A DNA stretch of 64,000 nt from Haloimpatiens sp. FM7315. GTDB lineage: Bacteria; Bacillota; Clostridia; Clostridiales; Clostridiaceae. Positions 38,962 to 50,635 of the stretch are shown in pieces (the first letter of the stretch is position 1; each line of letters starts with the position of its first letter). The translations under genes were made by a program, and so were the position numbers. The stretch lies in the NCBI GenBank assembly GCA_041861885.1, contig JBGVUE010000001.1:980001-1044000 (forward strand), written 5' to 3'. Under the pieces are notes generated by a model. It worked only from the letters and a program-made list of their open reading frames with translations. It was not told the origin of the DNA and did not search any database.

Positions 38962-39563
38962 GTGAGCAAATTATATTTTAGATACGGAGCTATGAACTGT
39001 GGTAAATCTACAAATTTGTTGCAGGTTGCATACAATTACGAAGAGAGGGGGATGAAGGTTTTAATTATTAAACCTAAAATAGATACTAAAGGAGCAGACA
39101 GGATTGTTTCAAGGCTTGGCATATCAAAAAGGTGGATATGTTAATATCTGAGGATGAAGATATTTACGCTTTAGTAGAAAATGAAGTTAAAATAAATGGT
39201 AAATTAGATTGCATACTTGTAGATGAGGTTCAATTTATGAAAAAACATCATATTGATGAACTCTTTAAGATAGCTGTAAAGAAAGATATACCTACAATAT
39301 GTTATGGGCTTAGAACGGATTTTCTTATGAATGGCTTTGAAGGTAGTGAGCGACTTTTATTAATTGCTCATACTGTAGAAGAATTAAAAACTATTTGTGC
39401 TTGTGGCAAAAAAGCATTGGTAAATGGAAGAAAAATAAATAATAAATTTGTTTTCCAGGGAAGTCAGATAGCAATAGATAAAGAGCAAGAGGTTGAATAT
39501 GAAGCCCTTTGTCCTAAGTGCTATATTCAGTATAAAGAGGAGTTTATAAAAGGTAACAAGTAA
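38962..39563 (+). CDS. tdk: Thymidine kinase (frameshifted)
   Basis: A TK1-type salvage enzyme phosphorylating thymidine, about 200 aa when restored. The GTG at 38962 follows GCAAGGAGTGTTTAAT. Motifs: P-loop RYGAMNCGKSTNLL, Walker B-like CILVDEVQFM, the lasso/nucleoside region CYGLRTDFLMNGFEGSE, and zinc ligands in TICACGKKA and ALCPKCY. The run of five A at 39126-39130 needs one base; this joins GISK to KVDMLISEDEDI. As written the gene is cut into 60 and 140 residue parts. It is followed after 55 bases by yqhQ. Confidence 0.94.
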
Positions 39564-39618
39564 AATGAAATTATAGGGGTTTTATAATATATATTATTTA
39601 TAAGAAGGTGGTGTTGTT

Positions 39619-40537
39619 ATGTCAGAAGCTAAAACTACAGTTGGGGGTCAAGCTGTAATTGAGGGAGTTATGATGAGGGGAAAAAATGCGTTGCAACTTC
39701 AATTAGAAAATCTAACGGTGAAATTATAACAGATAGAAAGAATATTGTTTCATTAACGAAGAAAAATAAAATATTAGCCTTACCTTTAATTAGGGGGTTC
39801 ATAGTTCTTATTGAATCTTTGATAATAGGAATTAAAACTTTAAATTATTCAGCATCATTTTTTGAAGATGAGGATGAAAAAGATGAACCTTCAAAAATAG
39901 ATAAATTATTTGAAAAAATATTCAAGGATAAGACTAATGACGTTATGCTAGGAATTTCTCTCATTATTTCAATTTTATTAGCAACAGCTTTGTTTTTTGT
40001 ACTTCCAACAATTATAGCAAGCTTCTTTAGAAAAAGTATTTCCGATAAAAGCATAGTTTTAAATATACTAGAGGGTATTGTGAGAATAGTTATCTTTATT
40101 TTATATGTTTATTTCATAGGCAAAATGGAAGATATCAGTAAGGTGTATGAATACCACGGTGCTGAACATAAAAGTATTTTTTGCTATGAAAGTGGAGAAG
40201 AGTTAACACCAGAAAATGCACAAAAATTTACTAGGTTTCATCCAAGATGTGGAACAAACTTTTGTTTTTGGTAATGATAGTTAGTATATTGATTTTTTCT
40301 TTAACAGGTTGGAATTCTATAATTCAAAGAATAATTTACAGAATAGTTTTATTACCTCTAATTTCTGGAATAACTTATGAAATTATAAGATGGCTTGGAA
40401 AAAGTCAAAATGTAGCAACTAGGATTTTGGCATATCCAGGTTTACAGCTTCAAAGACTTACAACTAGAGAACCAGATTTAAAGCAATTAGAGGTAGCTAT
40501 AAAAGCTCTAAAAGCTGCAGAAGGTATAGAAGAATAG
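39619..40537 (+). CDS. yqhQ: YqhQ/DUF1385 membrane protein (frameshifted twice)
   Basis: A metal-dependent-enzyme-like integral membrane protein of unknown activity, about 306 aa when restored. It begins TTVGGQAVIEGVMMRGKK, the DUF1385 signature, has hydrophobic helices in the middle, and HGAEHKSIFCYESGEELTPE then RFHPRCGTNFLF, which carry conserved His/Cys/Arg. Breaks at 39681-39686 (six A) and 40260-40263 (four T) each need one base, giving GKKCVATSIRKSNGEII and GTNFLFLVMIVSI. TAAGAAGGTGGTG precedes the ATG. It lies just before prmC, as is common in Clostridia. Confidence 0.9.
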
Positions 40538-40572
40538 AAAACATAATATCTTAAGAGAGGTGGGAGTTTAAA

Positions 40573-41427
40573 TTGAAAATTTCAGAACTTCTAAATAGAG
40601 GGTATAGCATTTTGAAAGAGGTTCATATTGATAGCTATATCATAGATACACAATTATTATTGTGTAAAGCCTTAGACAAAGATAAGCTTTATTTAATAAT
40701 GAATAGAGAAGTTGAAGTTTGCAAAGAAGCGGAAATGGATTTCTTTAGGTATTTGGATATAAGAAAGAAGAAAATGCCAATAAAATACATTCTTGAAAGC
40801 TGCGAATTTATGGGAATAGATTTTTATGTTAGAGAAGGGGTTCTAATACCGAGACCAGATACAGAAATACTTGTAGAGGAGTCTTTACGTTTAATAAAAG
40901 AAAATAATTATAAAAGCATATGTGATGTTTGCTGTGGAAGTGGAGTTATTGGATTATCTATAGCAAAAATAATAAAAAATGTAACAGTATTATCTAGTGA
41001 TATTTCAAGTATAGCTAAAGAAGTTACAGAAAAAAATATTGAAAAATTAGGTGTGGAATCAAGAGTTAAATTTTTCATGGGGGATTTGTTAGAAATGCAT
41101 ATAAAAAATAATAAAAAATTTGATATGGTTATTTCAAATCCTCCTTATATAGAAAAAAATGTGATAGAAACTCTAATGGAAGATGTTAAAAATTATGAGC
41201 CATATATAGCATTATGTGGAGGGGAAGATGGTCTTGATTTTTACAAAAAAATAACTGAGCAGTCCCAAAAAGTATTGAATAAAAATGGATTTATTGCTTT
41301 TGAAATAGGATATAATCAAAAAAGGCAAGTTGAAAAAATATTAAAAGATAATGGCTTTACATGTATTAGATGTATTAAAGATTTAGCTGGTCTTGATAGG
41401 GCCCTTATAGGAAAATATTCATTGTGA
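40573..41427 (+). CDS. prmC: Release factor glutamine methyltransferase
   Basis: A 284-residue SAM-dependent enzyme that methylates the GGQ glutamine of RF1/RF2. It has a helical N-terminal domain, then VLIPRPDTEILVEE, the SAM loop VCCGSGVIGLSIAK and the catalytic NPPYIE motif at VISNPPYIEKNV. The TTG start follows AGAGAGGTGGGAG. It is immediately followed by prfA, its substrate gene, the standard arrangement. The frame is intact. Confidence 0.96.
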   Translation: MKISELLNRGYSILKEVHIDSYIIDTQLLLCKALDKDKLYLIMNREVEVCKEAEMDFFRYLDIRKKKMPIKYILESCEFMGIDFYVREGVLIPRPDTEILVEESLRLIKENNYKSICDVCCGSGVIGLSIAKIIKNVTVLSSDISSIAKEVTEKNIEKLGVESRVKFFMGDLLEMHIKNNKKFDMVISNPPYIEKNVIETLMEDVKNYEPYIALCGGEDGLDFYKKITEQSQKVLNKNGFIAFEIGYNQKRQVEKILKDNGFTCIRCIKDLAGLDRALIGKYSL

Positions 41428-41489
41428 TATTATTTAATTTATGATATAATATTTTAATGTGAAAATATAAGTACACGGAGTGATAATAA

Positions 41490-42560
41490 ATGCTTGAAAA
41501 ACTTCAGTTTATAGAAAATAAATATGACGAATTGTCGATAAAAATTAGTGATCCTACAGTAATGGCGGATCAAAAAGAATGGCAGAAGCTATGTAAGGAA
41601 CATGCTGAGCTTGAAATTGTTGTTGGAAAATATAGAGCATATAAAGAAACAGTAGATACTATTGAATCTGACAAAGAAATGCTACAAGAAGAAAATGACA
41701 AAGAGTTAAAAGACATGCTTCAGGAAGAAATAAAAGAGTGTGAAGCTAATAAAGATAAAATAGAACAAGAATTAAAAATTTCTCTTATTCCTAAAGATCC
41801 AAATGATGAAAAAAATGTATTTGTAGAGATAAGAGCTGGTGCTGGTGGAGAGGAAGCTGCACTTTTTGCATCGAATTTATTTAGAATGTATACAAGGTAT
41901 TCAGAGCGCCAAGGCTGGAAAGTTGAGCTTATGAGCTCTAATGAAACTGACATCGGTGGATTTAAAGAAGTTGTATTTATGATAAAAGGAAATGGAGCCT
42001 TTAGTAAACTTAAATATGAAAGTGGAGTGCATAGAGTCCAAAGAGTTCCAGATACAGAATCAAGTGGTAGAATACATACTTCTACTGTTACAGTAGCGGT
42101 TTTACCAGAAGTTGATGATGTTGAAGTGGATATAAATCAAAATGATTTGAGAATAGATGTATTTAGGGCATCAGGTCATGGTGGACAATGCGTAAATACT
42201 ACAGATTCAGCTGTAAGAATTACTCACTTACCATCAGGTATAGTTGTATCTTGTCAAGATGAAAAGTCACAGCTTAAGAACAAAGAAAAGGCTATGAAGG
42301 TTTTAAAAGCAAGATTATTTGAGAGAGCTGAGGCTGAAAGAAGTGCTCAGATTTCAGAAGATAGAAAAAGCCAGGTAGGTACAGGAGATAGAAGTGAGAG
42401 AATTAGAACTTACAATTATCCACAAGGTAGAGTTACAGATCATAGGATAGGATTAACTTTATATAAACTAGAAAGTTTCCTTGACGGAGATATGAATGAA
42501 GTTATAGATGCTTTAACAACTACAGAGCAAACAGAAAAAATGAAAATTATGGGTGTTTAG
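41490..42560 (+). CDS. prfA: Peptide chain release factor 1
   Basis: A 356-residue translation termination factor reading UAA and UAG. The codon-recognition PxT motif appears as VPDTES; the catalytic loop is [16 protein letters not shown], whose glutamine is the PrmC target. The GGQ is followed by cysteine rather than the more usual serine or histidine, which is a tolerated position. ACACGGAGTGATAATA precedes the ATG. Intact and normal length, co-transcribed with prmC (62-base gap). Confidence 0.97.
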   Translation: MLEKLQFIENKYDELSIKISDPTVMADQKEWQKLCKEHAELEIVVGKYRAYKETVDTIESDKEMLQEENDKELKDMLQEEIKECEANKDKIEQELKISLIPKDPNDEKNVFVEIRAGAGGEEAALFASNLFRMYTRYSERQGWKVELMSSNETDIGGFKEVVFMIKGNGAFSKLKYESGVHRVQRVPDTESSGRIHTSTVTVAVLPEVDDVEVDINQNDLRIDVFRASGHGGQCVNTTDSAVRITHLPSGIVVSCQDEKSQLKNKEKAMKVLKARLFERAEAERSAQISEDRKSQVGTGDRSERIRTYNYPQGRVTDHRIGLTLYKLESFLDGDMNEVIDALTTTEQTEKMKIMGV

Positions 42561-42599
42561 ATTAAGATAATATAACAATAGAAGAAAGAGTGAGTGTTT

Positions 42600-43181
42600 A
42601 TGAATGTAAATAAAGCAATTATAAAACAAAATAAATCTCTAAAAAGAGTTTTGTTTTTTAATTGTTTTATTTTTGTATCTGCAATTTTACTATTTATATT
42701 TTTTCCACAAATGGTAATGGGTGTTAAAGCTATTTTAATGGGTTTAATTATGGTTTCTTTGGTCTTTATGACTAGTAAAGTAGAAGAAAATTATCTAAAA
42801 TATAAAATTGTGAAAAGCAGAATGTATATAAAAACAGGAATTATGGATTCTACTACTGTAGTAAGAAGTGATAAAGTTGCAATTGTTCATACGGAAAATT
42901 CGAAAAAAGAAATGAAAATAATTATTGTTTCTTCTTGTAAGGGAAAAAGAAGAAATTTTAAATCTGCAGATAGCAATATTTTTGGTAAAAATAAAAAACT
43001 AAACAATTATTTTAAAAAGATTAAAAACAAGAATTGTAATTTAAGATTTTTTTATACTGAGATAGTAAATGGCGGATATAATAAATATAAACTATTAAAT
43101 GATATATACATATACTGCGAAGAGGCCTTTTTTTCTGATGATGCTATAGATAACATAAAATTGTATAAAAATATAGAATAA
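42600..43181 (+). CDS. Hypothetical protein with two membrane helices, about 193 aa
   Basis: I do not recognise the family. Two hydrophobic segments near the N-terminus (VLFFNCFIFVSAILLFIFF and GVKAILMGLIMVSLVFM) are followed by a basic cytoplasmic domain (ENYLKYKIVKSRMYIKTG) that looks beta-rich and very lysine-rich. The ATG at 42600 is used; ribosome-site signals are weak (AGAAAGAGTGAG). It lies between prfA and the ZIP transporter on the same strand with short gaps. Confidence 0.6.
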   Translation: MNVNKAIIKQNKSLKRVLFFNCFIFVSAILLFIFFPQMVMGVKAILMGLIMVSLVFMTSKVEENYLKYKIVKSRMYIKTGIMDSTTVVRSDKVAIVHTENSKKEMKIIIVSSCKGKRRNFKSADSNIFGKNKKLNNYFKKIKNKNCNLRFFYTEIVNGGYNKYKLLNDIYIYCEEAFFSDDAIDNIKLYKNIE

Positions 43182-43226
43182 ACACCTTATTCCATAAATA
43201 AAAATATATGGAATGGAGGTGTTGAT

Positions 43227-43949
43227 TTGAGTAATTACAGTTTTATGTTATCTTTAACTTGCATTATATCATTTATTGGAACTATTTTAGGGTCCATATT
43301 TGGTATAGTAGTTAAAAATCCTTCAAAAAATTTTTGAGTAATATAATGGGATTTGCATCAGGAGTCATGATAGCAATAGTTGTTTTAGATTTAATTCCAG
43401 AATCCTTTGCAAAACTTAAGATAATTTGGCTTATAATCTATTTTATTATAGGTATTTTGGTAGTTGGTATAATAAATAAATATATTATAACTAAAAAAAC
43501 TTTTGATGAGCCTTTTATTCGTGTGGCTATTTTGGTAATATTAACATTAGCGGTGCATAATTTTCCAGAAGGTCTTATTATGGGCTGTGGTATTGGTCTT
43601 GGCAGTAGTTTAAGCTTTAAAATGAGTTTTTTAATTGCATTTCATGATATACCAGAGGGAATTGCAGTAGCCGCTCCACTTATGGCGGCAAAAGAAAAAA
43701 ATTAAAATCTTATTTATGGCTTTAATTTCAAGTGTGCCAACACTGGTAGGCGCTTTTGTAGGACTATATTTGGGCATGGTTTCTAAAGAAACCTTAGGTG
43801 TTTTATATGCTTTTGTATCAGGTATAATGTCATATATTGTAATGGGAGAAATGATACCAGAAGCTTTTAAATTATATAATAAGTTTGAAGCTATTATTGG
43901 CTTTTTTATTGGTTTTGCTCTAGGTATACTTATGACAATGATGTTTTAA
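43227..43949 (+). CDS. ZIP-family metal transporter (frameshifted twice)
   Basis: A zinc/iron permease of about 240 aa with eight expected helices. Two ZIP signatures are clear: LAVHNFPEGLIMGCGIG in helix IV and IAFHDIPEGIAVAAPL in helix V, both with His-Pro-Glu-Gly metal residues. The TTG start at 43227 follows TGGAGGTGTTGAT. Breaks lie at 43325-43330 (six A, one base missing, giving NPSKKFLSNIMGFASG) and at 43695-43701 (seven A, +1 sense, giving AAKEK..IKILFMALISS). The second could be one extra A or two lost. The likely role is divalent-metal uptake (GufA/ZupT type). Confidence 0.9.
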
Positions 43950-44041
43950 TAATAATTTAATAGAACTTTTAGCAGTTTAAAATATGGTGGCTACTATTTG
44001 AATTATTAGATGATATACGAATTTAAAAAGAGGTGTTTATA

Positions 44042-45082
<1,041 letters not shown>

Positions 45083-45102
45083 TTATTAAGGGAGGTTTAA
45101 CT

Positions 45103-45555
45103 ATGAAGATTTTGTTTGTTTGTACTGGAAATACTTGTAGAAGCATAATGGCAGAAGCTATTTTTAAAAGTTTTAATGACAATAATTGTTTAGAAGCGTA
45201 TTCAGCGGGAACATCAGCTTTTCCTCATAGTAAAGCCTCTTTAAATGCAGTAAATGTAGTGATGGATAATTTGAATTATGATATAGAGAATAGGGAAGCT
45301 ATTCAAATAAATGAAAAGATTGTTATGGAGTGTGATTTAGTCTTAACTATGACAGAAAGCATAAAGAATTCTATGACTTTAAATTTCCCTAAATTTTCAG
45401 AAAAAATATTTAGTTTAGGTAGCTATTTAGGAAAGAAAGATGATATTATTGATCCTTATGGTAGCAATTTAAAAAACTATGAAAAGACATTTTTTCAATT
45501 GAAAGATAAATTGATTATGTTAATTGGTAAAATAAAGGAAGATAAAGGTATTTAA
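45103..45555 (+). CDS. ywlE: Low-molecular-weight phosphatase, YwlE-like (probable protein-arginine phosphatase)
   Basis: A 150-residue cytoplasmic phosphatase. The P-loop CTGNTCRS has threonine where classical tyrosine phosphatases have isoleucine; in B. subtilis YwlE this threonine favours phosphoarginine. The general-acid loop is DIIDPYGS. GGGAGGTTTAACT precedes the ATG at 45103. It follows ywlC by 20 bases and precedes rpiB, the B. subtilis order. The specificity is inferred from one residue. Confidence 0.88.
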   Translation: MKILFVCTGNTCRSIMAEAIFKSFNDNNCLEAYSAGTSAFPHSKASLNAVNVVMDNLNYDIENREAIQINEKIVMECDLVLTMTESIKNSMTLNFPKFSEKIFSLGSYLGKKDDIIDPYGSNLKNYEKTFFQLKDKLIMLIGKIKEDKGI

Positions 45556-45610
45556 ATAATAATACTAATATCTTCTTTTTTTGAAATACATAAATTGTAA
45601 AGGAGTGTTT

Positions 45611-46063
45611 ATGTTGAAAATAGCAATAGGAAGCGACCATGGTGGTTTTGAATTAAAGTCTGAGGTTATTAAGCATTTAGAGGAAAATGGATTAGAAGTT
45701 GAAGATTTTGGAGCCTATTCTACAGAGTCTTGCGATTATTCTGATTTTGCAGAAAAGGTAGCAAAAGAAGTAGTAAATAAAAATTTTGACTTTGGAATAT
45801 TGATTTGTGGTACTGGAATAGGCATAGGAATTGCAGCAAATAAAGTGCCTGGTATAAGGGCTGCACTATGCTCTGATACCTTTAGTGCACATGCATGCAG
45901 AGAACACAATAATGCTAATATATTAACTATGGGCGCAAGAGTTATAGGAAAAGGATTAGCCCTTGATATAGTTGATACTTTTTTAAATTCAAAATTTGAA
46001 GGTGGAAGACATCAAAGAAGAATAGATAAAATTGCTGAAATTGAAAATAAGTACAATAAATAA
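45611..46063 (+). CDS. rpiB: Ribose-5-phosphate isomerase B
   Basis: A 150-residue enzyme interconverting ribose-5-phosphate and ribulose-5-phosphate in the pentose phosphate pathway. The opening KIAIGSDHGGFELK and the active-site ICGTGIGIGIAANKVPGIRA (cysteine base, glycine loop) are typical; EHNNANILTMGARVIG follows. AAAGGAGTGTTT precedes the ATG at 45611. In B. subtilis glyA would lie between rpiB and upp; here it is absent. Confidence 0.96.
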   Translation: MLKIAIGSDHGGFELKSEVIKHLEENGLEVEDFGAYSTESCDYSDFAEKVAKEVVNKNFDFGILICGTGIGIGIAANKVPGIRAALCSDTFSAHACREHNNANILTMGARVIGKGLALDIVDTFLNSKFEGGRHQRRIDKIAEIENKYNK

Positions 46064-46151
46064 GTAAAAAATATTAAATTAATAATAATATAAATAAAAT
46101 GTTAAATAAATTAATTTATTATATAATTGATAGCTTTAGGAGGAAAATTAA

Positions 46152-46781
46152 ATGAGTAAAGTAACACAAATATCACATCCGCTAGTATTACACAAATTAG
46201 CACTTATAAGAGACAAGAGTACAGGATCAAAGGATTTTAGAGAATTAGTAGAAGAAGTAGCTATGTTAATGGCTTATGAAGTAACTCGCGATATGCAGCT
46301 TGAGACTGTAGAAATAGAAACACCAATATGTAAGACTAGATGTAAGATGCTTGCAGGAAAGAAAGTAGCAATTGTTCCTATTCTAAGAGCAGGTCTTGGA
46401 ATGGTAGATGGAGTGCTTAAACTTATACCAGCAGCAAAGGTTGGGCATATTGGAATGTACAGAGATGAGGAAACTCTTCAACCCGTTGAGTATTTTTGTA
46501 AATTACCTCAAGATATAAGTGAGAGAGAGATAATAGTTACAGATCCGATGCTTGCAACAGGTGGTTCAGCAGTTGATGCTATAAATGCTCTTAAGAAAAG
46601 AGGAGCAAAATATATAAGACTTATGTGTCTTATAGGATCACCAGAAGGAGTAAAAGCAGTTCAAGAAGCGCATCCAGATGTAGATGTATATTTAGCACAG
46701 GTAGATGAGAAACTAAACGAAAAGGGATATATAGTACCTGGACTTGGTGATGCAGGAGATAGATTATTTGGAACTAAGTAA
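46152..46781 (+). CDS. upp: Uracil phosphoribosyltransferase
   Basis: A 209-residue pyrimidine salvage enzyme converting uracil and PRPP to UMP. It begins [20 protein letters not shown], has [15 protein letters not shown], the PRPP loop [17 protein letters not shown] and the uracil-binding [33 protein letters not shown] precedes the ATG. Intact; followed by a terminator, so it is probably its own unit or the end of one. Confidence 0.97.
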   Translation: MSKVTQISHPLVLHKLALIRDKSTGSKDFRELVEEVAMLMAYEVTRDMQLETVEIETPICKTRCKMLAGKKVAIVPILRAGLGMVDGVLKLIPAAKVGHIGMYRDEETLQPVEYFCKLPQDISEREIIVTDPMLATGGSAVDAINALKKRGAKYIRLMCLIGSPEGVKAVQEAHPDVDVYLAQVDEKLNEKGYIVPGLGDAGDRLFGTK

Positions 46782-46804
46782 TATTATTTAAAGGATTAAT
46801 TTTT

Positions 46805-46842
46805 AGATTATCCCTAGAAATTTTCTATGGATAATCTTTTTA
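46805..46842 (+). terminator. Rho-independent terminator of upp
   Basis: AGATTATCC (46805-46813) pairs with GGATAATCT (46829-46837), then TTTTTAAT. Confidence 0.8.
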
Positions 46843-46995
46843 ATATTTTTTGAAACGTTATAACTTATTCGTTATTTGGTAAGTCCTCTTTAAATTAATA
46901 TGATTTTATTGTAGAATAAGGATAATTAGAGTTTCTATGAACTATGAAAATTAGTTTGTAGAGGTGAAGTTTTATTACAGTTGGAGGATTTTTAT

Positions 46996-47484
46996 ATGAT
47001 TAGAATTGATAAACATAATTATTATCTAGATATATGCGAAACTATATTAGAAAGAGGAACTTGTATTAGGAGAAACTTTGCCGCTATAATTGTGAAAAAT
47101 GATGAAATTCTATCTACAGGGTATACAGGAGCCCCTAGAGGTAGAAAAAATTGTACTGATTTGGGTTATTGTAGGAGAAATGAGCTTAAAGTTCCAAGAG
47201 GTACAAGGTATGAACTATGCAGATCAGTTCATGCGGAACAAAATGCAATCATATCATCTAGAAGACAGGATATGATTGGATCTACCATGTATTTAGTTGG
47301 TAAGGAAAATGATTCGGCTGAGTTAGTTAAGGATGCAAGTCCCTGCGCACTTTGTAAAAGGCTTATAATAAATGCGGGAATAAATAAGGTTGTTATAAGA
47401 GATACCAAAGATAAGTATAGAGAGATATATGTGGAAGAGTGGATTGAAAATGATGATTCGCTTCAAGGAGATGGAGGATATTAA
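46996..47484 (+). CDS. comEB: dCMP deaminase family protein, ComEB-like
   Basis: A 162-residue zinc cytidine-deaminase-fold enzyme, likely deaminating dCMP to dUMP for dTMP supply. Zinc and catalytic residues are in SVHAEQNAI (H, E) and ASPCALCKRL (PCxxC). It also has GYTGAPRGRKNCTDLGYC, the family's second metal/substrate loop. The ATG at 46996 follows TTGGAGGATTTTTAT. It ends four bases before tagO, so the two are co-transcribed. Confidence 0.92.
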   Translation: MIRIDKHNYYLDICETILERGTCIRRNFAAIIVKNDEILSTGYTGAPRGRKNCTDLGYCRRNELKVPRGTRYELCRSVHAEQNAIISSRRQDMIGSTMYLVGKENDSAELVKDASPCALCKRLIINAGINKVVIRDTKDKYREIYVEEWIENDDSLQGDGGY

Positions 47485-47487
47485 ATT

Positions 47488-48513
47488 ATGGATAAACTCA
47501 TTCTATTTGTAGCATCTGCAGTAATATCTTTTTCCATGACACCGCTTGTTAAACGTCTTGCTATAAAAAACGGAGCTATGGATATTCCAAAGGGCGAAAG
47601 AAAAATACATAAAAAGCCAATGCCTCTTTTAGGAGGACTTTCAATATACATAGCATTTTCTTTGGTTTTAATTCTAAAAAAAGGAAATGTAAATTTTGAA
47701 GAGATAGGTATTTTACTTGGTTCAACTATAATTGTTATAGGTGGGTACATAGACGATATAAGGGATTTAAGGCCCCGTTATAAAATTTTATTTCAAGTTT
47801 CTGCTGCTATTTTTTTGATTATATTTGGCGTGTCAATAAATGTTATAACTAATCCGTTTTCTTCCTCAAGTCAATATTTGGATATACACTTAATTGGCGT
47901 ACCACTTACCATACTTTGGGTTGTTGGCATTACTAATGCCTTTAACCTTATTGATGGATTAGATGGGTTATCTTCAGGACTTGCTTTTATAGCCTCAATG
48001 ACAATTTTCATAATAGCTATATTAAACGGAAGACAAGAGGCATCTACATTAACTATAATATTAAGTGGAGCTATACTTGGATTTTTACCTTATAATTTTA
48101 ATCCTGCTACTATATTTTTAGGAGATACAGGTTCACAGCTTTTAGGATTTTTACTTGCAGCTATATCTATAAAAGGAGCAATTAAATCAGCGGCAGCTTT
48201 TACTATAGCTGTGCCAATTATAACTCTGGGGCTTCCTATTTATGATACTTTATTTGCAATGATTAGAAGAAAGATAAATGGAAAACCTATAATGAAAGCT
48301 GATAAAGGACACTTACATCATAGGCTTTTAGCTATGGGACTTAGCCAAAGAAAAGCAGTGCTGATTATGTATATAATTAGTGTGATTCTTGGGGGAATAT
48401 CAATAATAGCTATGCAGATAAGCAACCAAAAAGCATATTTTCTAATGGCAGTAGTAATAATTATAATAGTTTTACTAGGCTGGAAGGCTGGATTTTTTAA
48501 ACATAAAGAATAA
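47488..48513 (+). CDS. tagO: UDP-GlcNAc:undecaprenyl-phosphate GlcNAc-1-phosphate transferase (TagO/WecA)
   Basis: A 341-residue polytopic enzyme of the MraY/WecA family that starts teichoic-acid or other wall-glycan synthesis on lipid carrier. Signatures: [20 protein letters not shown], the catalytic aspartates in [14 protein letters not shown] and [16 protein letters not shown], and the cytosolic [10 protein letters not shown] and [13 protein letters not shown]. It has about ten helices. It sits directly before mnaA, whose product supplies ManNAc for the next step. Intact frame. Confidence 0.95.
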   Translation: MDKLILFVASAVISFSMTPLVKRLAIKNGAMDIPKGERKIHKKPMPLLGGLSIYIAFSLVLILKKGNVNFEEIGILLGSTIIVIGGYIDDIRDLRPRYKILFQVSAAIFLIIFGVSINVITNPFSSSSQYLDIHLIGVPLTILWVVGITNAFNLIDGLDGLSSGLAFIASMTIFIIAILNGRQEASTLTIILSGAILGFLPYNFNPATIFLGDTGSQLLGFLLAAISIKGAIKSAAAFTIAVPIITLGLPIYDTLFAMIRRKINGKPIMKADKGHLHHRLLAMGLSQRKAVLIMYIISVILGGISIIAMQISNQKAYFLMAVVIIIIVLLGWKAGFFKHKE

Positions 48514-48542
48514 AAATATATATTTATATGGAGGAATTTATT

Positions 48543-49702
48543 GTGAACAAAATTAAAGTAATAAGTATATTTGGAACAAGACCTGAAGCTATAAAGATGG
48601 CTCCTCTAGTAAAAAAATTAGAAGAAAATGAGAATATAGTATCTAAAGTTTGTGTTACAGCTCAGCATAGGCAAATGTTAGATCAGGTTTTGAATCTTTT
48701 TAACATAGTTCCCGATTATGACCTTAACATAATGAAAAATAAGCAAACCTTAACTAGTATTACTACAAGTGTGTTAGAAGGATTGGATTCTGTCTTTGAA
48801 AAAGAGAATCCAGATATAATATTAGTTCATGGAGATACTACGACTACTTTTGCAGGAGCTTTGGCAGCATTTTATAAAAAAATAAAAGTAGGCCATGTAG
48901 AAGCTGGACTTAGAACTTTTAATAAGTATTTTCCTTACCCAGAAGAGATGAATAGAAAATTAACAGGTACTATGGCGGATCTGCATTTTGCCCCTACAGA
49001 AGGTTCTAAAAGCAATCTTTTAAATGAAGGCATAAAAGAAGGCGTTTTTGTAACAGGTAATACTGTAATTGATGCTATGAAGTATACTGTTGAAGATAAC
49101 TACATTTTTAATAATGAAGAACTAAATAACATAGATTATAAAAATAAAAAAGTTGTAATGGTAACTGCACACAGAAGAGAAAACTGGGGGAAGGCATAGA
49201 GAATATATGTAAATCCCTTAAAAAGATTGTAACAGAAAACAAGGATGTGGAAATTGTTTATTTAGTTCATTTAAATCCTACAGTTAAGGACGTTGTTTAT
49301 AATTATTTAGATGGACTTGATAGAGTACATTTATTACCTCCACTAGATACAAAAGAGACACATAATTTAATGAATAAATCCTATATGATAATGACAGATT
49401 CAGGTGGACTTCAAGAAGAAGCTCCTCATCTTGGTAAACCCGTATTGGTTTTAAGAAATGTTACAGAGAGACCTGAAGCTGTAGAGGCAGGAACTGTAAA
49501 GCTTGTTGGAACAGAAATAGAGAATATTGTTAAAAACGCTAATGAGCTTTTAAATGATAAAGAAGTATATAATCTAATGAGTAGGTCAATTAATCCCTAT
49601 GGAGATGGAAAAGCTTGTGAAAGAATTCTAAATTCAATACTATATCACTTTGGATATTTGAAGGAAAAATGTGAGGATTTTAAGATATTAAAAAATAATT
49701 AG
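48543..49702 (+). CDS. mnaA: UDP-N-acetylglucosamine 2-epimerase (frameshifted)
   Basis: Makes UDP-ManNAc from UDP-GlcNAc for wall teichoic acid or other polysaccharides; about 386 aa when restored. The GTG at 48543 follows TGGAGGAATTTATT. Motifs: [63 protein letters not shown] and [20 protein letters not shown]. The frame breaks at 49186-49190, a run of five G: one more gives [14 protein letters not shown]. It is the only G-run case among the breaks. Terminator downstream. Confidence 0.95.
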
Positions 49703-49765
49703 TAGACATAGAAAACTTAATAAAAGGTTAATTATTACCCCTAATAGAGTATATAATAAAGCATT

Positions 49766-49802
49766 ATGAAGTCTTATGTTCACACATTTGACTTCATTTT
49801 TT
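49766..49802 (+). terminator. Terminator after mnaA
   Basis: ATGAAGTC (49766-49773) pairs with GACTTCAT (49790-49797), followed by TTTTTT. Confidence 0.75.
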
Positions 49803-50260
49803 ATAATAATACTTAAATATTTATTTAAACTTAAGCTAATAATATAAAAAAGGCAAATAAATAAAAAAATAATGAATGAATGCTAATCTCATAGTTCAAT
49901 TGCAAAAACTAACATAATTTTTAATGAAAGACTAATTAATCGTATAATTTAAAATATATTAAAAATGTATTTAAAAATTAACAATAATAAGTAATAAAGT
50001 TTAAAGTAAAATTGAACATATCAATACTTAAGAAAATAGATAGAATGTTTAATATTTTTGAAAAATGAAGGCATAGTGAGTACTTTTTTTAAAAAAGAGC
50101 ATTTCAGAGAATAATACAGTTACAAGGAATAAATATGAAATTGAAACGTTAAAACAAGGAAATATTGAAGAGAATAGTTATATATAGCTTTAAATAGGAT
50201 TTTATTTATAAAAAATACAGTTATATAATTGACCTTATACTAAATACGGAGGCCAGGTAT
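49803..50260 (+). other. Non-coding leader of the atp operon
   Basis: About 460 bases of very AT-rich DNA between the mnaA terminator and atpI. I see no ORF with a ribosome site, no RNA gene and no convincing consensus promoter, although the promoter of the atp operon must lie here. Confidence 0.5.
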
Positions 50261-50614
50261 ATGAAGGAAACAATTGGTACATTTAAAAAAATTGTTTTAA
50301 TTGATTTAATAATAGGATGTATTTTAGCTACATTTATCTACATATTTTTTAGAAATCATATGATTTCATTTTTACTTGGACTATTATTAGTTATTTTTAG
50401 CTTTTCCATGAATGTTTTTGGAATAAAACAATTCATAAAACACAACAGGAAATATAAACAAATAAATTTTCTAATTAATTTATTTTTGAGAGTTTTTTTA
50501 GTATGTGTTGTTGCGATAATTCTTGTAAAACAAAACAAGTTTTATATATTTTCTTATATGCTTGGATATATGTGTAATTACATGTCCTTGACAGTATATG
50601 GAATTATAGTTTGA
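50261..50614 (+). CDS. atpI: ATP synthase protein I
   Basis: A 117-residue membrane protein with four hydrophobic segments (for example VLIDLIIGCILATFIYIFF), proposed to help assemble the c-ring or to carry Mg2+. Basic residues between the second and third helices (KQFIKHNRKYKQ) follow the family pattern. GGAGGCCAGGTAT precedes the ATG. It is the first gene of the F-type ATP synthase operon, 21 bases before atpB. Confidence 0.85.
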   Translation: MKETIGTFKKIVLIDLIIGCILATFIYIFFRNHMISFLLGLLLVIFSFSMNVFGIKQFIKHNRKYKQINFLINLFLRVFLVCVVAIILVKQNKFYIFSYMLGYMCNYMSLTVYGIIV

Positions 50615-50635
50615 ATATTTGAAAGGAGTGATTAG

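Noticed and set aside
50041..50160. Possible promoter or small gene in the atp leader
   Set aside because: Several TTGA-like and TATAAT-like boxes occur but none with proper spacing, and no ORF has a ribosome site.
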